64,000 bases of DNA from Paraburkholderia sp. GTDB taxonomy: Bacteria > Pseudomonadota > Gammaproteobacteria > Burkholderiales > Burkholderiaceae. The DNA lies in the NCBI RefSeq assembly GCF_028283785.1, contig NZ_JAPWKB010000002.1, positions 248,001 through 312,000 on the forward strand, read 5' to 3'. This document shows, in pieces, positions 25,988 to 35,886 of this stretch. Below the pieces are notes generated by a model. It searched no databases, was not told the DNA's origin, and saw nothing but the letters and a program-made list of their open reading frames with translations. The position numbers and the translations under genes were made by a program. Every line of letters begins with the position of its first letter. Position 1 is the stretch's first letter.

Positions 25988-27373
25988 TCAGCACTCGACC
26001 ACGTTGACGGCGAGCCCGCCGCGAGACGTCTCCTTGTATTTGGTCTTCATGTCGGCGCCGGTCTCGCGCATCGTCTTGATGACGTTATCGAGCGTCACGT
26101 AGTGTTTGCCGTTGCCTTTGAGCGCCATGCGGGCTGCGTTGATCGCCTTGACCGCGCCCATCGCATTTCGCTCGATGCACGGAATCTGCACCAGTCCGCC
26201 GACCGGGTCGCAAGTCATGCCGAGGTTATGTTCCATGCCGATTTCCGCGGCGTTCTCGACCTGCAACGGCGTGCCGCCCATGACCGCCGCAATCGCCGCT
26301 GCCGCCATCGAACACGCGACGCCGACTTCGCCCTGGCAGCCGACTTCGGCGCCCGAGATCGACGCGGTTTCCTTGTAGATGATGCCGATCGCCGCCGCCG
26401 TCAGCAGGAAATCGACGATGCCCTTCTGGTTCGAGCCGGGCACGAACTTGACGTAGTAATGCAGCACGGCCGGGATCACGCCCGCCGCGCCGTTCGTCGG
26501 CGCGGTCACGACGCGGCCGCCGGCGGCGTTTTCTTCGTTGACTGCCATCGCATACAGGTTGACCCAATCGAGCATGGACAGCGGATCGCGCAACGACTCT
26601 TCGCCACGCTCGCGCAACTGGCGCACCAGTTCGGGCGCTCGCCGCCTGACGCTCATCGGCCCCGGCAACGAGCCTTCGACGCGACAGCCCCGCTCGACAC
26701 ACGCCGCCATCGCACTCCAGATTTCGAGCATCCCTTCGCTGACGTCGGACGGTGAACGGCTCGCGCATTCGTTCTCGAACGCCACTTCCGCAATCGACAG
26801 ACCGCTCTCGTGACAGACGCGCAGCAGATCGTCGCCGGTGCGAAACGGATACCGGACCGGCGTGGTCGTCGCCACGCCGTTCACCCGCTCGCCGTCCGGA
26901 TTCACGACGAAGCCGCCGCCGATCGAATAAAAAGCCTTCTCGACGATCAGCGTGTGATCCGCGTCGAACGCCTGAAAACGCATGCCGTTCGAATGAAGCA
27001 CCGCCGTCCCCGTCATCAGCCGGCGATAGAACGCGATGTGCTCGCGCTCGTCGAAGCGCACGGCATGGGTGCCCTGAATCCGCAGCGTTTTGCCGGCGCG
27101 AATCGCAATCAATGCAGGATCGACGATGTCGGGATCGATCGAGGTCGGTACATGACCTTCGAGACCGAGCATCACCGCCTTGTCGGTGCCGTGACCTTTG
27201 CCGGTAGCGCCGAGCGATCCATACAACTCGACCTTGACCGATGCCACGCGATCGAGATGACCGGCTTCGCCGAGATGCCGCGCAAAGGTCTGTGCGGCAA
27301 GCATCGGCCCGACCGTATGCGAGCTGGACGGACCGACGCCAATCTTGAAGATATCGAACACGCTGACGTTCAT
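25988..27373 (-). CDS. sdaA: L-serine ammonia-lyase, iron-sulfur, single-chain
   Basis: A 461-residue L-serine dehydratase converting serine to pyruvate and ammonia. The cysteines of the [4Fe-4S] cluster are in 'EVGCQGEVG', 'MTCDPVGG' and 'VQIPCIERN'; the N-terminal beta-domain begins 'MNVSVFDIFKIGVGPSSSH'. The ATG at 27373 matches the family start. With glyA downstream it forms a glycine to serine to pyruvate route, as seen downstream of betaine or sarcosine catabolism in other proteobacteria. A 12-base palindrome lies upstream at 27473-27484. Confidence 0.97.
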   Translation of the reverse strand: MNVSVFDIFKIGVGPSSSHTVGPMLAAQTFARHLGEAGHLDRVASVKVELYGSLGATGKGHGTDKAVMLGLEGHVPTSIDPDIVDPALIAIRAGKTLRIQGTHAVRFDEREHIAFYRRLMTGTAVLHSNGMRFQAFDADHTLIVEKAFYSIGGGFVVNPDGERVNGVATTTPVRYPFRTGDDLLRVCHESGLSIAEVAFENECASRSPSDVSEGMLEIWSAMAACVERGCRVEGSLPGPMSVRRRAPELVRQLRERGEESLRDPLSMLDWVNLYAMAVNEENAAGGRVVTAPTNGAAGVIPAVLHYYVKFVPGSNQKGIVDFLLTAAAIGIIYKETASISGAEVGCQGEVGVACSMAAAAIAAVMGGTPLQVENAAEIGMEHNLGMTCDPVGGLVQIPCIERNAMGAVKAINAARMALKGNGKHYVTLDNVIKTMRETGADMKTKYKETSRGGLAVNVVEC

Positions 27374-27472
27374 CGACGGCCTTGAGGTGAGGGGTTGTTC
27401 CGAACCGCCATTCCATCGGCACCGGCCGCTTTCAGCTAGAAGGATTACGACAAGGGCGTGGGATGCGCTGGC

Positions 27473-27484
27473 CAAAGCGCTTTG
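27473..27484. promoter_or_regulatory. Perfect 12-base palindrome upstream of sdaA
   Basis: CAAAGCGCTTTG is a perfect 12-base palindrome in the 271-base gap between sdaA and the GlxA-type regulator gene, 100 bases upstream of sdaA. It could be an operator; no regulator can be assigned. Confidence 0.35.
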
Positions 27485-27644
27485 AAGGGGTGTGCTTTTC
27501 CATCACTGCCGGTTAGCATCTTCATAAGACGTGATGATCCAGACGGGCTTCCCGGAAACCCGGCGGATTCTTACGGCACCGCCCCGGCGACCCGCGAGTA
27601 CGCGGCAATGGCCAGGCCTGCGCACACGCAGACTGTGTGAGCGT

Positions 27645-28691
27645 CTACGCGGGCATCGCCGCGCCAGGCTCGGGCTGCACACCGTGCGCGCGAAACGCGT
27701 TCGGTGGTTCGCCGTACTCTTTCCTGAACTCGCGGCCCAGATGCGATGCATCCGAAAAACCGCAGGACGATGCGATTTCAGTCACCGTACGATCCGAACT
27801 GGTCAACAGCCACGCCGCCGTTCGCAGGCGCAGCAGACGGCCGTAGGTCAGCGGTGTCGTCGCCATTTCGCTGTTGAAGAGCCGTTCGAGTTGCCGCACC
27901 GACATCTCCAGACGGGCCGCCATTTCGCTGAGGCTGAGCGGCTGCCCGATATGCTGTTCCATCAGCAGAATGGCGCGCTTCACCTTCGGATGCGTCGCGG
28001 GTCGCAGGCCGGGCGGATGCGGTTGCGGCGCATTGCCTTTTTGCGCATCGTCGACCAGCAGGATTCGAAGCGCTTTCTGCACGATGGTCGCATCGAAATG
28101 CCGCAGCAGAATGGCCGCCGCGACATCGATCGACGCGCGGCCGCCGGAGCAGGTGATGCGTCGCCGGTCGATCACGAAGAGCCGGTCGGCGACGAGGTTG
28201 CGTTCGTCGGTCTGCGGGAATCGCTCGATGAAATCCCAGTAGTGAAACCAGCTGACGCACAGCCGGTAACCCGTCATCACTTCTGCCTGCATCAACGCGA
28301 ACGCGCCCGTGCAGATGCCGACCAGCGTCGCCGACGTCCCTGCCGAATCGCGGATGAACTGCAAGGTCGCCTTGCTGGCCGACGCGCCCGCGTGCAGCAG
28401 TCCGCCGACCACGACGACGTAATCCAGCTCGCCGGCTTCGTCGAACGTGGCCCACGGCGTGATCTGGATACCGCAACTGGCGCGGATCGGCGCAAGCGAT
28501 TCGCCGAGGATGCTCCACGCGCAACGAACCGGGCGACTGAAATCGCCTTCGTCGCTGGCCAGACGCAGCAGATCGACGAAGCCGGAGAAGGCCGTCAACG
28601 TGAAATTGGGCAGCAGCACGATGCCGAACCGGACCGGCGCAGGCTGCCCGTCCCGGAACTCGCCGCGCGGTGTCGCTGTGAGGCTTTGCAT
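27645..28691 (-). CDS. GlxA-type AraC-family regulator (DJ-1/PfpI domain)
   Basis: A 348-residue regulator with an N-terminal DJ-1/PfpI-like glutamine amidotransferase domain ('FGIVLLPNFTLTAFSGFVDLL', 'VGICTGAFALMQAEVMTG', 'DRRRITCSGGRASIDVAA' shown in parts) and a C-terminal AraC helix-turn-helix pair ('LSEMAARLEMSVRQLERLF', 'IASSCGFSDASHLGREF'). GbdR and CdhR, regulators of glycine betaine and carnitine catabolism, belong to this architecture. Its place beside a ProVWX transporter and sdaA-glyA fits that role; the specific ligand is not known. Confidence 0.92.
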   Translation of the reverse strand: MQSLTATPRGEFRDGQPAPVRFGIVLLPNFTLTAFSGFVDLLRLASDEGDFSRPVRCAWSILGESLAPIRASCGIQITPWATFDEAGELDYVVVVGGLLHAGASASKATLQFIRDSAGTSATLVGICTGAFALMQAEVMTGYRLCVSWFHYWDFIERFPQTDERNLVADRLFVIDRRRITCSGGRASIDVAAAILLRHFDATIVQKALRILLVDDAQKGNAPQPHPPGLRPATHPKVKRAILLMEQHIGQPLSLSEMAARLEMSVRQLERLFNSEMATTPLTYGRLLRLRTAAWLLTSSDRTVTEIASSCGFSDASHLGREFRKEYGEPPNAFRAHGVQPEPGAAMPA

Positions 28692-28698
28692 ATCGAAC

Positions 28699-29688
28699 TC
28701 AGGTTGCGGCGGTCGGCCAGTCTTTCATCATCGCGTCGACCTCTTCCGCGATCCATTGTCTGAACTGCAAATATTCAGGCCGGGCGCGCGCGTTTTTATG
28801 CGTGATCACGTAATGATGCCGGTCGTGGAAAACGATCGCGTCGCGCACCGGACGCACCAGCGTGCCCTGTTCGACCTGCCGGTGAACCAGATGATGCCAG
28901 CCGAGCAACGTGCCTTCCCCTGCTTCCGCCAGCGACACGAGCAGCCGGTAATCGTTGCTCTCGAAATGGTCGCCCGGCGCGTAACGGTCGGAACCGTCGC
29001 CTTGCTGGAACCAGTTGCTCCAGACCCGCCAGTCCACGTGTTCGCAGACCTGGCCGCGCCCGAGCAGCGACAGATGCAGCGTGGAGTGGCTCAATGGGTC
29101 CAGCGGCTTGAGCGTCTTGCCCTTGAAATGACCGTCGAAGAACGCGGGACTGCAAACCGGATACACGACATCGTGAAACAGCGGCTCGACGTCGTATTCG
29201 AGTTCGCGTGGCGGATTCTTCGTGATGATGAGATCCGGCTGCATCAACTCGTCGAGCTCCATGAAGTGCTCGGTGACGGTGACGTTGAGCCTGATTTCGG
29301 GGAAGCGCTTGCGAAAACGCGGCAGCCTGGACGACAGCCACAGCGCGGAAAACGTGTGCGAAATGCAGATGTTCAACGCCTGCCTGTCCGAGCGCCGCAC
29401 CGCCTCGGCCGCCTCGGCGATGTTCATGATCGACAGGTACGACGCGTTGTACAGGATGCGGCCCGAATCGGTCAGCGCAATGTGCCGCCCGGTGCGCTCG
29501 AACAGCGGGACGTCGAGCGCATCTTCGAGTTCCTTGATTTGTCTGCTGATGGCCGCCTGCGTCACGCAAAGCACCTCCGCCGCCTGAGTGAAACTCTCAT
29601 AGCGGGCCGCCGTGACGAAACAGCGCAATGCCCGCAGCGACGGCATTTGCGCGAGCAGTCTATCGGCGAACAGTTGCTTCTTCTGCAT
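28699..29688 (-). CDS. LysR-family regulator (GcvA-like)
   Basis: A 329-residue LysR protein starting at the ATG at 29688 with GAGG just upstream. The N-terminal winged helix ('FTQAAEVLCVTQAAISRQIK') and 'LRALRCFVTAARYESF' are the GcvA-type pattern. It starts the two-regulator unit with the GlxA-type gene 7 bases downstream, so both are probably cotranscribed. It likely controls the neighbouring quaternary-amine or glycine genes. Confidence 0.93.
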   Translation of the reverse strand: MQKKQLFADRLLAQMPSLRALRCFVTAARYESFTQAAEVLCVTQAAISRQIKELEDALDVPLFERTGRHIALTDSGRILYNASYLSIMNIAEAAEAVRRSDRQALNICISHTFSALWLSSRLPRFRKRFPEIRLNVTVTEHFMELDELMQPDLIITKNPPRELEYDVEPLFHDVVYPVCSPAFFDGHFKGKTLKPLDPLSHSTLHLSLLGRGQVCEHVDWRVWSNWFQQGDGSDRYAPGDHFESNDYRLLVSLAEAGEGTLLGWHHLVHRQVEQGTLVRPVRDAIVFHDRHHYVITHKNARARPEYLQFRQWIAEEVDAMMKDWPTAAT

Positions 29689-29830
29689 GGTCCTCACCTT
29701 CAAGGCGGTCGAACTCGGAAAGACCGCAAACCAGCGGCAGGCGGCGACTCAAACTGTACACCGACAAATAGCTATTCTCCTTGCGTTCGATAACGCGGAC
29801 GTCGTCGAAGCCGTCCCGCGAACAATCCGG

Positions 29831-30598
29831 CTAACGTCCTTCGACACGCACGAGCACGTCGTCGAGTGCGTCGGCGTAGTGCGCATACGCGCCCTTGTCC
29901 GATAGCGCCCGATGCAACTGCTCGTTGATGCCGCCCGGCGTCATCGATTCCTGAACCAGCGCGCAAAATGGTGCGTCGCTTTCCGTGGTCCGATGCGCAA
30001 GCCCGACGCAGTAGGCCGCCAGATACGCACGCGCCGACGCGTCGTCGAGGCCTTGCCGGACCAGCCACGCGGCCTGCGTGTCGAGGACCGCGTAGAAACT
30101 TGCCATGGTCGCCGTCACGGCGGACAACGCATCGAATCGATGCTCGTCCGCGACTTCGACGGCCGCGCCGAGCGGCGAAAACAGCCGGCTCGCGATCCCG
30201 TCCGGCGGACAGATCGCGGTGCTGCCCTTGCCCGCGGCAACGGCGGGCAACGGTATCGCGCGCACGATCGCTTCGACCGGTCCGAGCATCTGCGTGAGTT
30301 CCTGAATCGGCAGACCGGCGATAAAGCTGATCACGTGATGGCGCGCGGCGAAGTCGAGCGCGCGCAGCACGTCCGGCGCGATCTGCGGCACGACCGCCAG
30401 ACACACGACGTCGCTCGAATCGAGGACCTGCTGGTTGGTCTCGCACACCGAAATGCGCGGATCGCGTGCAGCGAGCGACGCCGCAATCCCGGCGTTGCGC
30501 GGCGACAGATAGAGATGCTCGAACGGCGCGCCGGTGTGGAGCAGCCCGGTCACGATTGCGTGCGTAATCGTGCCGGTTCCAATGAATCCGATTTGCAT
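29831..30598 (-). CDS. Pyrroline-5-carboxylate reductase-like NAD(P)-binding protein
   Basis: A 255-residue protein with the ProC N-terminal Rossmann fold ('MQIGFIGTGTITHAIVTGLL') and the ProC-type 'SFIAGLPIQELTQML' and 'MTPGGINEQLHRAL' blocks; the last matches the P5C reductase signature region (TPGGTT in classical enzymes). It may reduce a cyclic imine, as ProC does, but its place among an amine oxidase, aldehyde dehydrogenase and DapA-like enzyme suggests a special substrate rather than proline synthesis. Oligomerisation and substrate preference cannot be judged. Confidence 0.85.
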   Translation of the reverse strand: MQIGFIGTGTITHAIVTGLLHTGAPFEHLYLSPRNAGIAASLAARDPRISVCETNQQVLDSSDVVCLAVVPQIAPDVLRALDFAARHHVISFIAGLPIQELTQMLGPVEAIVRAIPLPAVAAGKGSTAICPPDGIASRLFSPLGAAVEVADEHRFDALSAVTATMASFYAVLDTQAAWLVRQGLDDASARAYLAAYCVGLAHRTTESDAPFCALVQESMTPGGINEQLHRALSDKGAYAHYADALDDVLVRVEGR

Positions 30599-30696
30599 GG
30601 TCTGAAAACACGAAGTGCGCGAGGCCGACCCGATCGACCTCGCGCAGAAGAGAAGGAATCGCCGCGCGCGGCGCGGCGGGGAACGACCCGACCGGA

Positions 30697-32190
30697 TCAG
30701 CCCAGCTTGATCCAGGTGGTCTTCAGTTCGCAATACTGGTCGTGTGCATACACCGACTTGTCCCGCCCGCCGAAGCCCGATTGCTTGAAACCGCCGAACG
30801 GCGTCGACAGGTCGCCTTCGCCGAAGCAGTTCACGGTGACCGTGCCTGCGCGGATCCGGGACGCGACCTTGTGCGCGTGGTTCACGTTGTCGGTCCACAG
30901 CGACGCCGCGAGACCGTAGCATGTGTCGTTGGCGATCTCGACGGCTTCGTCGATGTCGCGGTACGTGATCACGCACAGCACCGGGCCGAACACCTCGTCT
31001 TTCGCGATCCGCATCTCCGGCGTGACATCGTCGAAGATCGTCGGTTCGACGAACCAGCCGCCGCTTTCGACGCACACCGCGTTTCCGCCGTGCACAAGCC
31101 GCGCGCCCTCGGCCTTCGCCGCATCGATATGCGCAAGCACTTTCTCGTAGTGCTTCTGCTCGATCAACGCGCCGAGTTTCATCTCGGGGTCCAGCGGATC
31201 GCCGGTTTTCCAGCCTTCCAGAACCGTTTTGATCTTGCCGATCAGCGCGTCCTTGATGCTGGCAGGAACCAGCAGACGCGAGCCCGCGCTACAGTTTTCG
31301 CCCATGTTCCAGAATGCCGCGGCGACGGCCTGCTCCGCGACGGCGTCGAGATCGGCGACGTCCGGCAACACGACTTGCGGATTCTTGCCGCCGCATTCGA
31401 GAATCACCCGTTTCAGGTTGGTGTCTGCGGAATAGCGCAGAAAGCGCTTGCCGGTTTCGGTCGAACCGGTGAACGCGATCAGATCGACGTCGGGGTGCAG
31501 GCCGAGCGCCTGACCCGCGCTTTCGCCGAAACCCGTTACGACGCTGAACACGCCGGCCGGTACGCCGGCTTCCAGCGCGAGATCCGCGATGCGTAAGGTT
31601 GCGAGCGATGTCTGCTCGGCGGGCTTGACGATCACGCTATTGCCGACCGACAACGCCGGACCGATCTTCCATGCGAGCATCAGCGCCGGAAAATTCCACG
31701 GCAGCACCGCGCCGACGACGCCGATCGGTTCACGCGTAATCATGCTGACGACGTCCGCGCCCGAAGGCGACAACGCGTCGTAACGCTTGTCGGTGACTTC
31801 CGCGTGCCAGCGGATACACGCGGCCGACTCGGGAATATCCAGCCCGACGCACTCGGACACGGGCTTGCCCGCTTCGAGCGCTTCAAGTATCGCCAGTTCG
31901 TCGGTGTTGTCGTCGATCAGGCGCGCCAGCTTCAACAGCACGGCCTTGCGATGCGACGGCGCGGCCTTCGACCACACGCCCGCGTCGAACGCTTCACGCG
32001 CGGCGAGCACGGCCTGATCGACATCCTTCGCGTCGCAGCGGGCAATCTCAGCCAGCACCTTGCCGTTCGCCGGATTCAAGGTCGGAAACGTCTCGCTGGA
32101 CGCCGCCGGGCATCGCGTGCCGCCGATAAACGCGCGCCCGTCGAGTGTCAACGCGTCGGCTTTCTGTTGCCATGCCTGAAAAGTCGTCAT
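30697..32190 (-). CDS. NAD(P)+-dependent aldehyde dehydrogenase (PuuC-like)
   Basis: A 497-residue aldehyde dehydrogenase. The glutamate base motif 'LECGGKNPQVV' and catalytic cysteine in 'NMGENCSAGSRL' are present, as is 'FTGSTETGKRF'. It resembles gamma-glutamyl-gamma-aminobutyraldehyde dehydrogenase (PuuC) and other omega-amino aldehyde dehydrogenases. It is 17 bases downstream of an FAD amine oxidase gene, which would supply its aldehyde. The ATG at 32190 has GAGG upstream. Confidence 0.94.
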   Translation of the reverse strand: MTTFQAWQQKADALTLDGRAFIGGTRCPAASSETFPTLNPANGKVLAEIARCDAKDVDQAVLAAREAFDAGVWSKAAPSHRKAVLLKLARLIDDNTDELAILEALEAGKPVSECVGLDIPESAACIRWHAEVTDKRYDALSPSGADVVSMITREPIGVVGAVLPWNFPALMLAWKIGPALSVGNSVIVKPAEQTSLATLRIADLALEAGVPAGVFSVVTGFGESAGQALGLHPDVDLIAFTGSTETGKRFLRYSADTNLKRVILECGGKNPQVVLPDVADLDAVAEQAVAAAFWNMGENCSAGSRLLVPASIKDALIGKIKTVLEGWKTGDPLDPEMKLGALIEQKHYEKVLAHIDAAKAEGARLVHGGNAVCVESGGWFVEPTIFDDVTPEMRIAKDEVFGPVLCVITYRDIDEAVEIANDTCYGLAASLWTDNVNHAHKVASRIRAGTVTVNCFGEGDLSTPFGGFKQSGFGGRDKSVYAHDQYCELKTTWIKLG

Positions 32191-32207
32191 TTCGTATCCT
32201 CAATCGA

Positions 32208-33539
32208 TTAAAGTTCGACGCCTGCCGAAAACTCCTTCACCCAGATCGCAGCGGACACCGCCACATCGGCGATCGGACGCATCGGCAACGGGCGAGGCTG
32301 CGGTTGATGCTGAAGCTGATCGATCATGTCGTTCGACAGACCCAGCGCGTACTCGGCGATCACCTTGCCCGATGCCGAACCCCGGCTGAGTCCCAAACCG
32401 TTGCATCCGATCGCCTGATACAGCCCGTCGTCGCGCCGTCCGAACAGCGCGCCGCTATTCGCCGACAGACAGAGCGCGCCGCCCCACGTGTATTCGAGCG
32501 TGACGTCGCCGAGCATCGGAAAGCGGCGCTCGAACGACCGTTGATGCAGCGACTTCGCCTTGCGCAAATCCGCCGACGACACTTCGAGGCCGGGCCGGAA
32601 CGCGAAGTGGTTGCGGATGCAGATGCGATCGGTGCAAAGACGGCGCACCGTCGTGCCCATCGGATCGGCGGGAATCAGCGCCCACGAATCGATGCCGCCG
32701 AGCGCATCGACTTCCGCCGGTGTCAGCTTCCGGCTCAACGAAGCAAACGTGTACACCGGCAGCAGACCGTTCGGATGCTCGCCGAACGTCGCCGCATACG
32801 CGTTGGTGCACAGGACCACCTTGCCCGCCGCGATCGTGCCTTCGGCGAACGACAGCACTTTCGCGGACCCGCCGTGCTCCAGCCGTTTGACGGGACTCAG
32901 TTCGAACACCTCGACGTTCGACGGCATGGTGCCCGCAAGGCCGCGCATCAACGCGGCGGGCTGCACCGTGCTGCATCCGGGCGTAAAGATCGCACCGTGA
33001 TAGAACGACGTTCCCGTGACTGTTGCGATTGCGGTTTCGTCGAGCCATTCGAACGGTTCGTCGATGCGGCGCAAGCCGTCCGCGAAATGCGTGAGCGCAT
33101 CCTTGCCGCGCCGGTTGACCGATGCGTGGTACTTGCCGTCGTCCCGCCAGTCGCACTCGATACCCTGCGCGCGCACCACCGACCTCACGTAATCGATGCC
33201 GTGACGCTGCATCCGGATATCGGCCTTGTCGGCTTCGACGCTTCGCGAGTAGCTTTCGCTGCTGATGTCGTGCGGCAAATCGACGAAGAAACCCGAATTG
33301 CGCCCTGCCGTCGAGCGACCGATCCGGTCGGCCTCGACCAGCGCCACCGACGCCTGCGGCGCCAGTTCCGCGAGACGCCGGGCGGCGCACAGTCCGGTGA
33401 TTCCGCCGCCGACCACGACATAATCAAACTGCCTGTTGCCCCGCAACGTTTTCACGGCCGACGGCGGCGGCAGACTCTCCCACCAGCCGTTGACGCCGTC
33501 AGCCGCAGGTAACCTGGCGAATTCGAGTTTCGAGCTCAT
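32208..33539 (-). CDS. FAD-dependent amine/amino acid oxidoreductase (DAO family, PuuB-like)
   Basis: A 443-residue DAO-fold flavoenzyme. The FAD-binding motif 'DYVVVGGGITGLCAARRLAE' lies at about residues 40-58, and 'STAGRNSGFF' and 'GCNGLGLSRGSASGK' are conserved FAD-contact blocks. It most resembles gamma-glutamylputrescine oxidase-type enzymes. The gene starts 5 bases after the DapA-like gene stop and overlaps no other; it is followed by the aldehyde dehydrogenase. It would oxidise an amine or N-substituted amino acid to an imine or aldehyde. The exact substrate is unknown. Confidence 0.9.
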   Translation of the reverse strand: MSSKLEFARLPAADGVNGWWESLPPPSAVKTLRGNRQFDYVVVGGGITGLCAARRLAELAPQASVALVEADRIGRSTAGRNSGFFVDLPHDISSESYSRSVEADKADIRMQRHGIDYVRSVVRAQGIECDWRDDGKYHASVNRRGKDALTHFADGLRRIDEPFEWLDETAIATVTGTSFYHGAIFTPGCSTVQPAALMRGLAGTMPSNVEVFELSPVKRLEHGGSAKVLSFAEGTIAAGKVVLCTNAYAATFGEHPNGLLPVYTFASLSRKLTPAEVDALGGIDSWALIPADPMGTTVRRLCTDRICIRNHFAFRPGLEVSSADLRKAKSLHQRSFERRFPMLGDVTLEYTWGGALCLSANSGALFGRRDDGLYQAIGCNGLGLSRGSASGKVIAEYALGLSNDMIDQLQHQPQPRPLPMRPIADVAVSAAIWVKEFSAGVEL

Positions 33540-33544
33540 GCAAG

Positions 33545-34435
33545 TCAGCGTCCGTTGCGAAGCAGCGGTTGCACGAGCGTCGCAAACGCGCGCCGTTCGT
33601 CGTCCGTGAGCACGCCCAGCGGCGCCCGCGCATTGCCCACCGCCTTGCCGGCCAGCTCGCATCCGTAGCGGACATACTGAATAAACTTGCCGCTTCGTTC
33701 GAGCAGTTCCAGCACCGGCAGCAGTTGCGTCATCAACGCGCGACCGCTGACGAAATCGCCACGCTTGACGCATGCATCGAGCAACGCAACGTGAACTTCA
33801 GGCAAAAAGTTGGCCGCGCCCGCAACCCAGCTTCGTGCGCCCCAGACAAAGAACTCGAGCGCCTGGTCGTCCATGCCGCAACTGAGCACGAGCTTGCTCC
33901 TGAAGTGCGTGGCCAGATGATGCAGATGCGCGATGTCGCCGGTGCTCTCTTTCATCGCGATGAAGTTCGGTCGCGCGAGCAGTTCCTCCAGCACGCGGTC
34001 GCTGATTTCCGTGCCGGTGCGTGCGGGGAAGTTGTAGAGCATGACCGGCATGTCGAGCGCGTCGTCGATCGCGAGCATGTGTTGCAGCAGTTCGTCCTGG
34101 GTCGGCTGCGCGTAGTAAGGCGCGGCGACCAGCAACGCGGAAAGACCGGCGCGTTTCGCGGCCTGCCCAAGCCGGATCACTTCGCGGGTCGTCGTTGCGT
34201 TGATCCCTGCCGTCAGATACGTCTTTCCGCCCGCCGCCTGCGCCACAGTGTCGAACGTGCGCACGCGCTCGTCGAAACTGAGCGCGTAGTATTCGCCCGT
34301 CGTGCCGCCCACGCCGAGACCGGACAGGCCGCGCCCGGCCAGGTCGATCGCGTGTTGCGCCAGCAGTTCATGGTCGATCTCGCCGTCGGCTTTGAACGGC
34401 GTGACCAGCGGTGCGTGTACTCCTTCGAAGCTCAT
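33545..34435 (-). CDS. DapA/NAL-family Schiff-base lyase
   Basis: A 296-residue class I aldolase of the dihydrodipicolinate synthase/N-acetylneuraminate lyase family. The substrate loop 'GVGGTTGEYYAL', the tyrosine in 'MLYNFPARTG' and the Schiff-base lysine in 'FIAMKESTGD' are all present. The ATG at 34435 has GGAG seven bases upstream. The family includes true DapA, KDG dehydratase/aldolases and hydroxyproline-pathway deaminases; its location in a catabolic operon argues against lysine synthesis. Confidence 0.92.
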   Translation of the reverse strand: MSFEGVHAPLVTPFKADGEIDHELLAQHAIDLAGRGLSGLGVGGTTGEYYALSFDERVRTFDTVAQAAGGKTYLTAGINATTTREVIRLGQAAKRAGLSALLVAAPYYAQPTQDELLQHMLAIDDALDMPVMLYNFPARTGTEISDRVLEELLARPNFIAMKESTGDIAHLHHLATHFRSKLVLSCGMDDQALEFFVWGARSWVAGAANFLPEVHVALLDACVKRGDFVSGRALMTQLLPVLELLERSGKFIQYVRYGCELAGKAVGNARAPLGVLTDDERRAFATLVQPLLRNGR

Positions 34436-34590
34436 CAACCTTCTCCCTGTTCAGACGCACACTGCCGATCCCTGCGCCCTTGCCGAAGCGAAAGTGAAGG
34501 CGTGCGGGGTCGTGTGATGCAGTGACGTCGCGTTAAAAATCCGTGTGCCGGGTCACGCGGCGCTGTTGTCCAGCGACGCGTAAATGGCGA

Positions 34591-35886
34591 TCAGACCAGT
34601 GCGTCCGCGTGTGAATAAATTGGAAAGCGGCTGCACATTTCCCGCACCTGACTGCGCACCGCGCGTTCGACGCGTTCGTCGCCGTCAGGCCTTTTTTCCA
34701 GCGCCGACAGCACTTCGAGTATCAACACGCCGATCTCGTCGAACTCCGGCGTGCCGAAGCCGCGCGTGGTGCCGGCGGCCGTGCCGATCCGGATACCGGA
34801 CGTGACGGCCGCGCTCGCGGTGTCGAACGGAATGGCGTTCCTGTTGCTGGTTATGCCGGCGCGTTCGAGCGCCTTTTCGACCTGCGATCCCGTCAGCCCT
34901 TTTGGCCGGAGATCGGCCAGCAGCAGATGGTTGTCGGTGCCACCCGTCACGAGCGTCGTGCCGCCGAGCTTCAACACCTCGCCGAGTGCCTGCGCGTTCT
35001 TCAGAACCTGGTCGATGTACTGGGTGAATTCAGGCCGCAATGCTTCGCCGAACGCGACCGCCTTGCCCGCGATCACATGCATCAGCGGACCGCCCTGCAA
35101 GCCGGGGAATACCGCTGCGTCGATCTGCTTCGCGATGTCGGCGTGCGTGGTGAGAATGACGCCGCCGCGCGGCCCACGCAGTGTCTTGTGCGTGGTGGAT
35201 GTGACGACGTCGGCGAAGCGCAGCGGATTGGCATGTCGCCCCGCCGCGACGAGACCCGCGATATCGGCCATGTCCACCATCAGCATCGCGCCGACGCTGT
35301 CGGCGATGTCACGGAACGCGGCGAAATCGAGTGCGCGCGGATAGGCCGGATAACCGGCAATCAGCAATGCCGGACGATGCAGTTCGGCAAGCCGGCGCAC
35401 CTCGTCGTAGTCGATGCGAAGCGTCTGCGGATCGACGCCGTACGGAACCGCGTCGAACCACTTGCCGGACAACGCGGGATGCGCGCCATGTGTCAGGCGC
35501 CCGCCCGCGTCCAGCGACATGCCGAGCACGATGTCGCCCGGTTTCAGCAGCGCGAGCATCACCGCGCCGTTCGCCTGTGCGCCGGAATGCGGCTGCACGT
35601 TCGCGTACTCGCAGTCGAACAACGCTTTCACGCGGTCGATCGCCAGTGCCTCGATACGATCGACATGCTCGCAGCCGCCGTCATGACGCTTCGACGGATA
35701 ACCGCCCGCGTACTTGTTCGTCAGTACCGTGCCCTGCGCGTCCATCACCGCCGCCGACACGAGATTCTCCGACGCGATCAGTTCGATCTGGGATTGCTGG
35801 CGACGCAACTCCAGCGTGATCTCGGACGAGATCACCGGGTCGCGGTCTTGCAGGGACTCGCAGAAAAATCGAAGCTTATCGTTCAC
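34591..35886 (-). CDS. Serine hydroxymethyltransferase paralogue with altered substrate/folate site
   Basis: A 431-residue GlyA-fold PLP enzyme. The start is taken as the GTG at 35886 (GGAG six bases upstream), which matches the family N-terminus; an ATG at 35925 would add 13 residues. PLP residues are intact (Asp205 in 'MVDMADIAG', Lys234 in 'STTHKTLRG', 'SGIRIGT'), but positions used by serine and folate differ from the canonical GlyA in this window: '[14 protein letters not shown]' instead of '[14 protein letters not shown]' (Gly61, His68, Asp69), 'GGRLTHG' instead of 'GGHLTHG' (Arg130), and Asp208 for the conserved His. It probably does not do the normal THF reaction but a related PLP aldol or decarboxylase step in the operon. 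Confidence 0.9.
   Translation of the reverse strand: MNDKLRFFCESLQDRDPVISSEITLELRRQQSQIELIASENLVSAAVMDAQGTVLTNKYAGGYPSKRHDGGCEHVDRIEALAIDRVKALFDCEYANVQPHSGAQANGAVMLALLKPGDIVLGMSLDAGGRLTHGAHPALSGKWFDAVPYGVDPQTLRIDYDEVRRLAELHRPALLIAGYPAYPRALDFAAFRDIADSVGAMLMVDMADIAGLVAAGRHANPLRFADVVTSTTHKTLRGPRGGVILTTHADIAKQIDAAVFPGLQGGPLMHVIAGKAVAFGEALRPEFTQYIDQVLKNAQALGEVLKLGGTTLVTGGTDNHLLLADLRPKGLTGSQVEKALERAGITSNRNAIPFDTASAAVTSGIRIGTAAGTTRGFGTPEFDEIGVLILEVLSALEKRPDGDERVERAVRSQVREMCSRFPIYSHADALV

Noticed and set aside
25874..27644. Glycine riboswitch near glyA/sdaA
   Set aside because: No tandem aptamer-like conserved blocks seen in the leaders.
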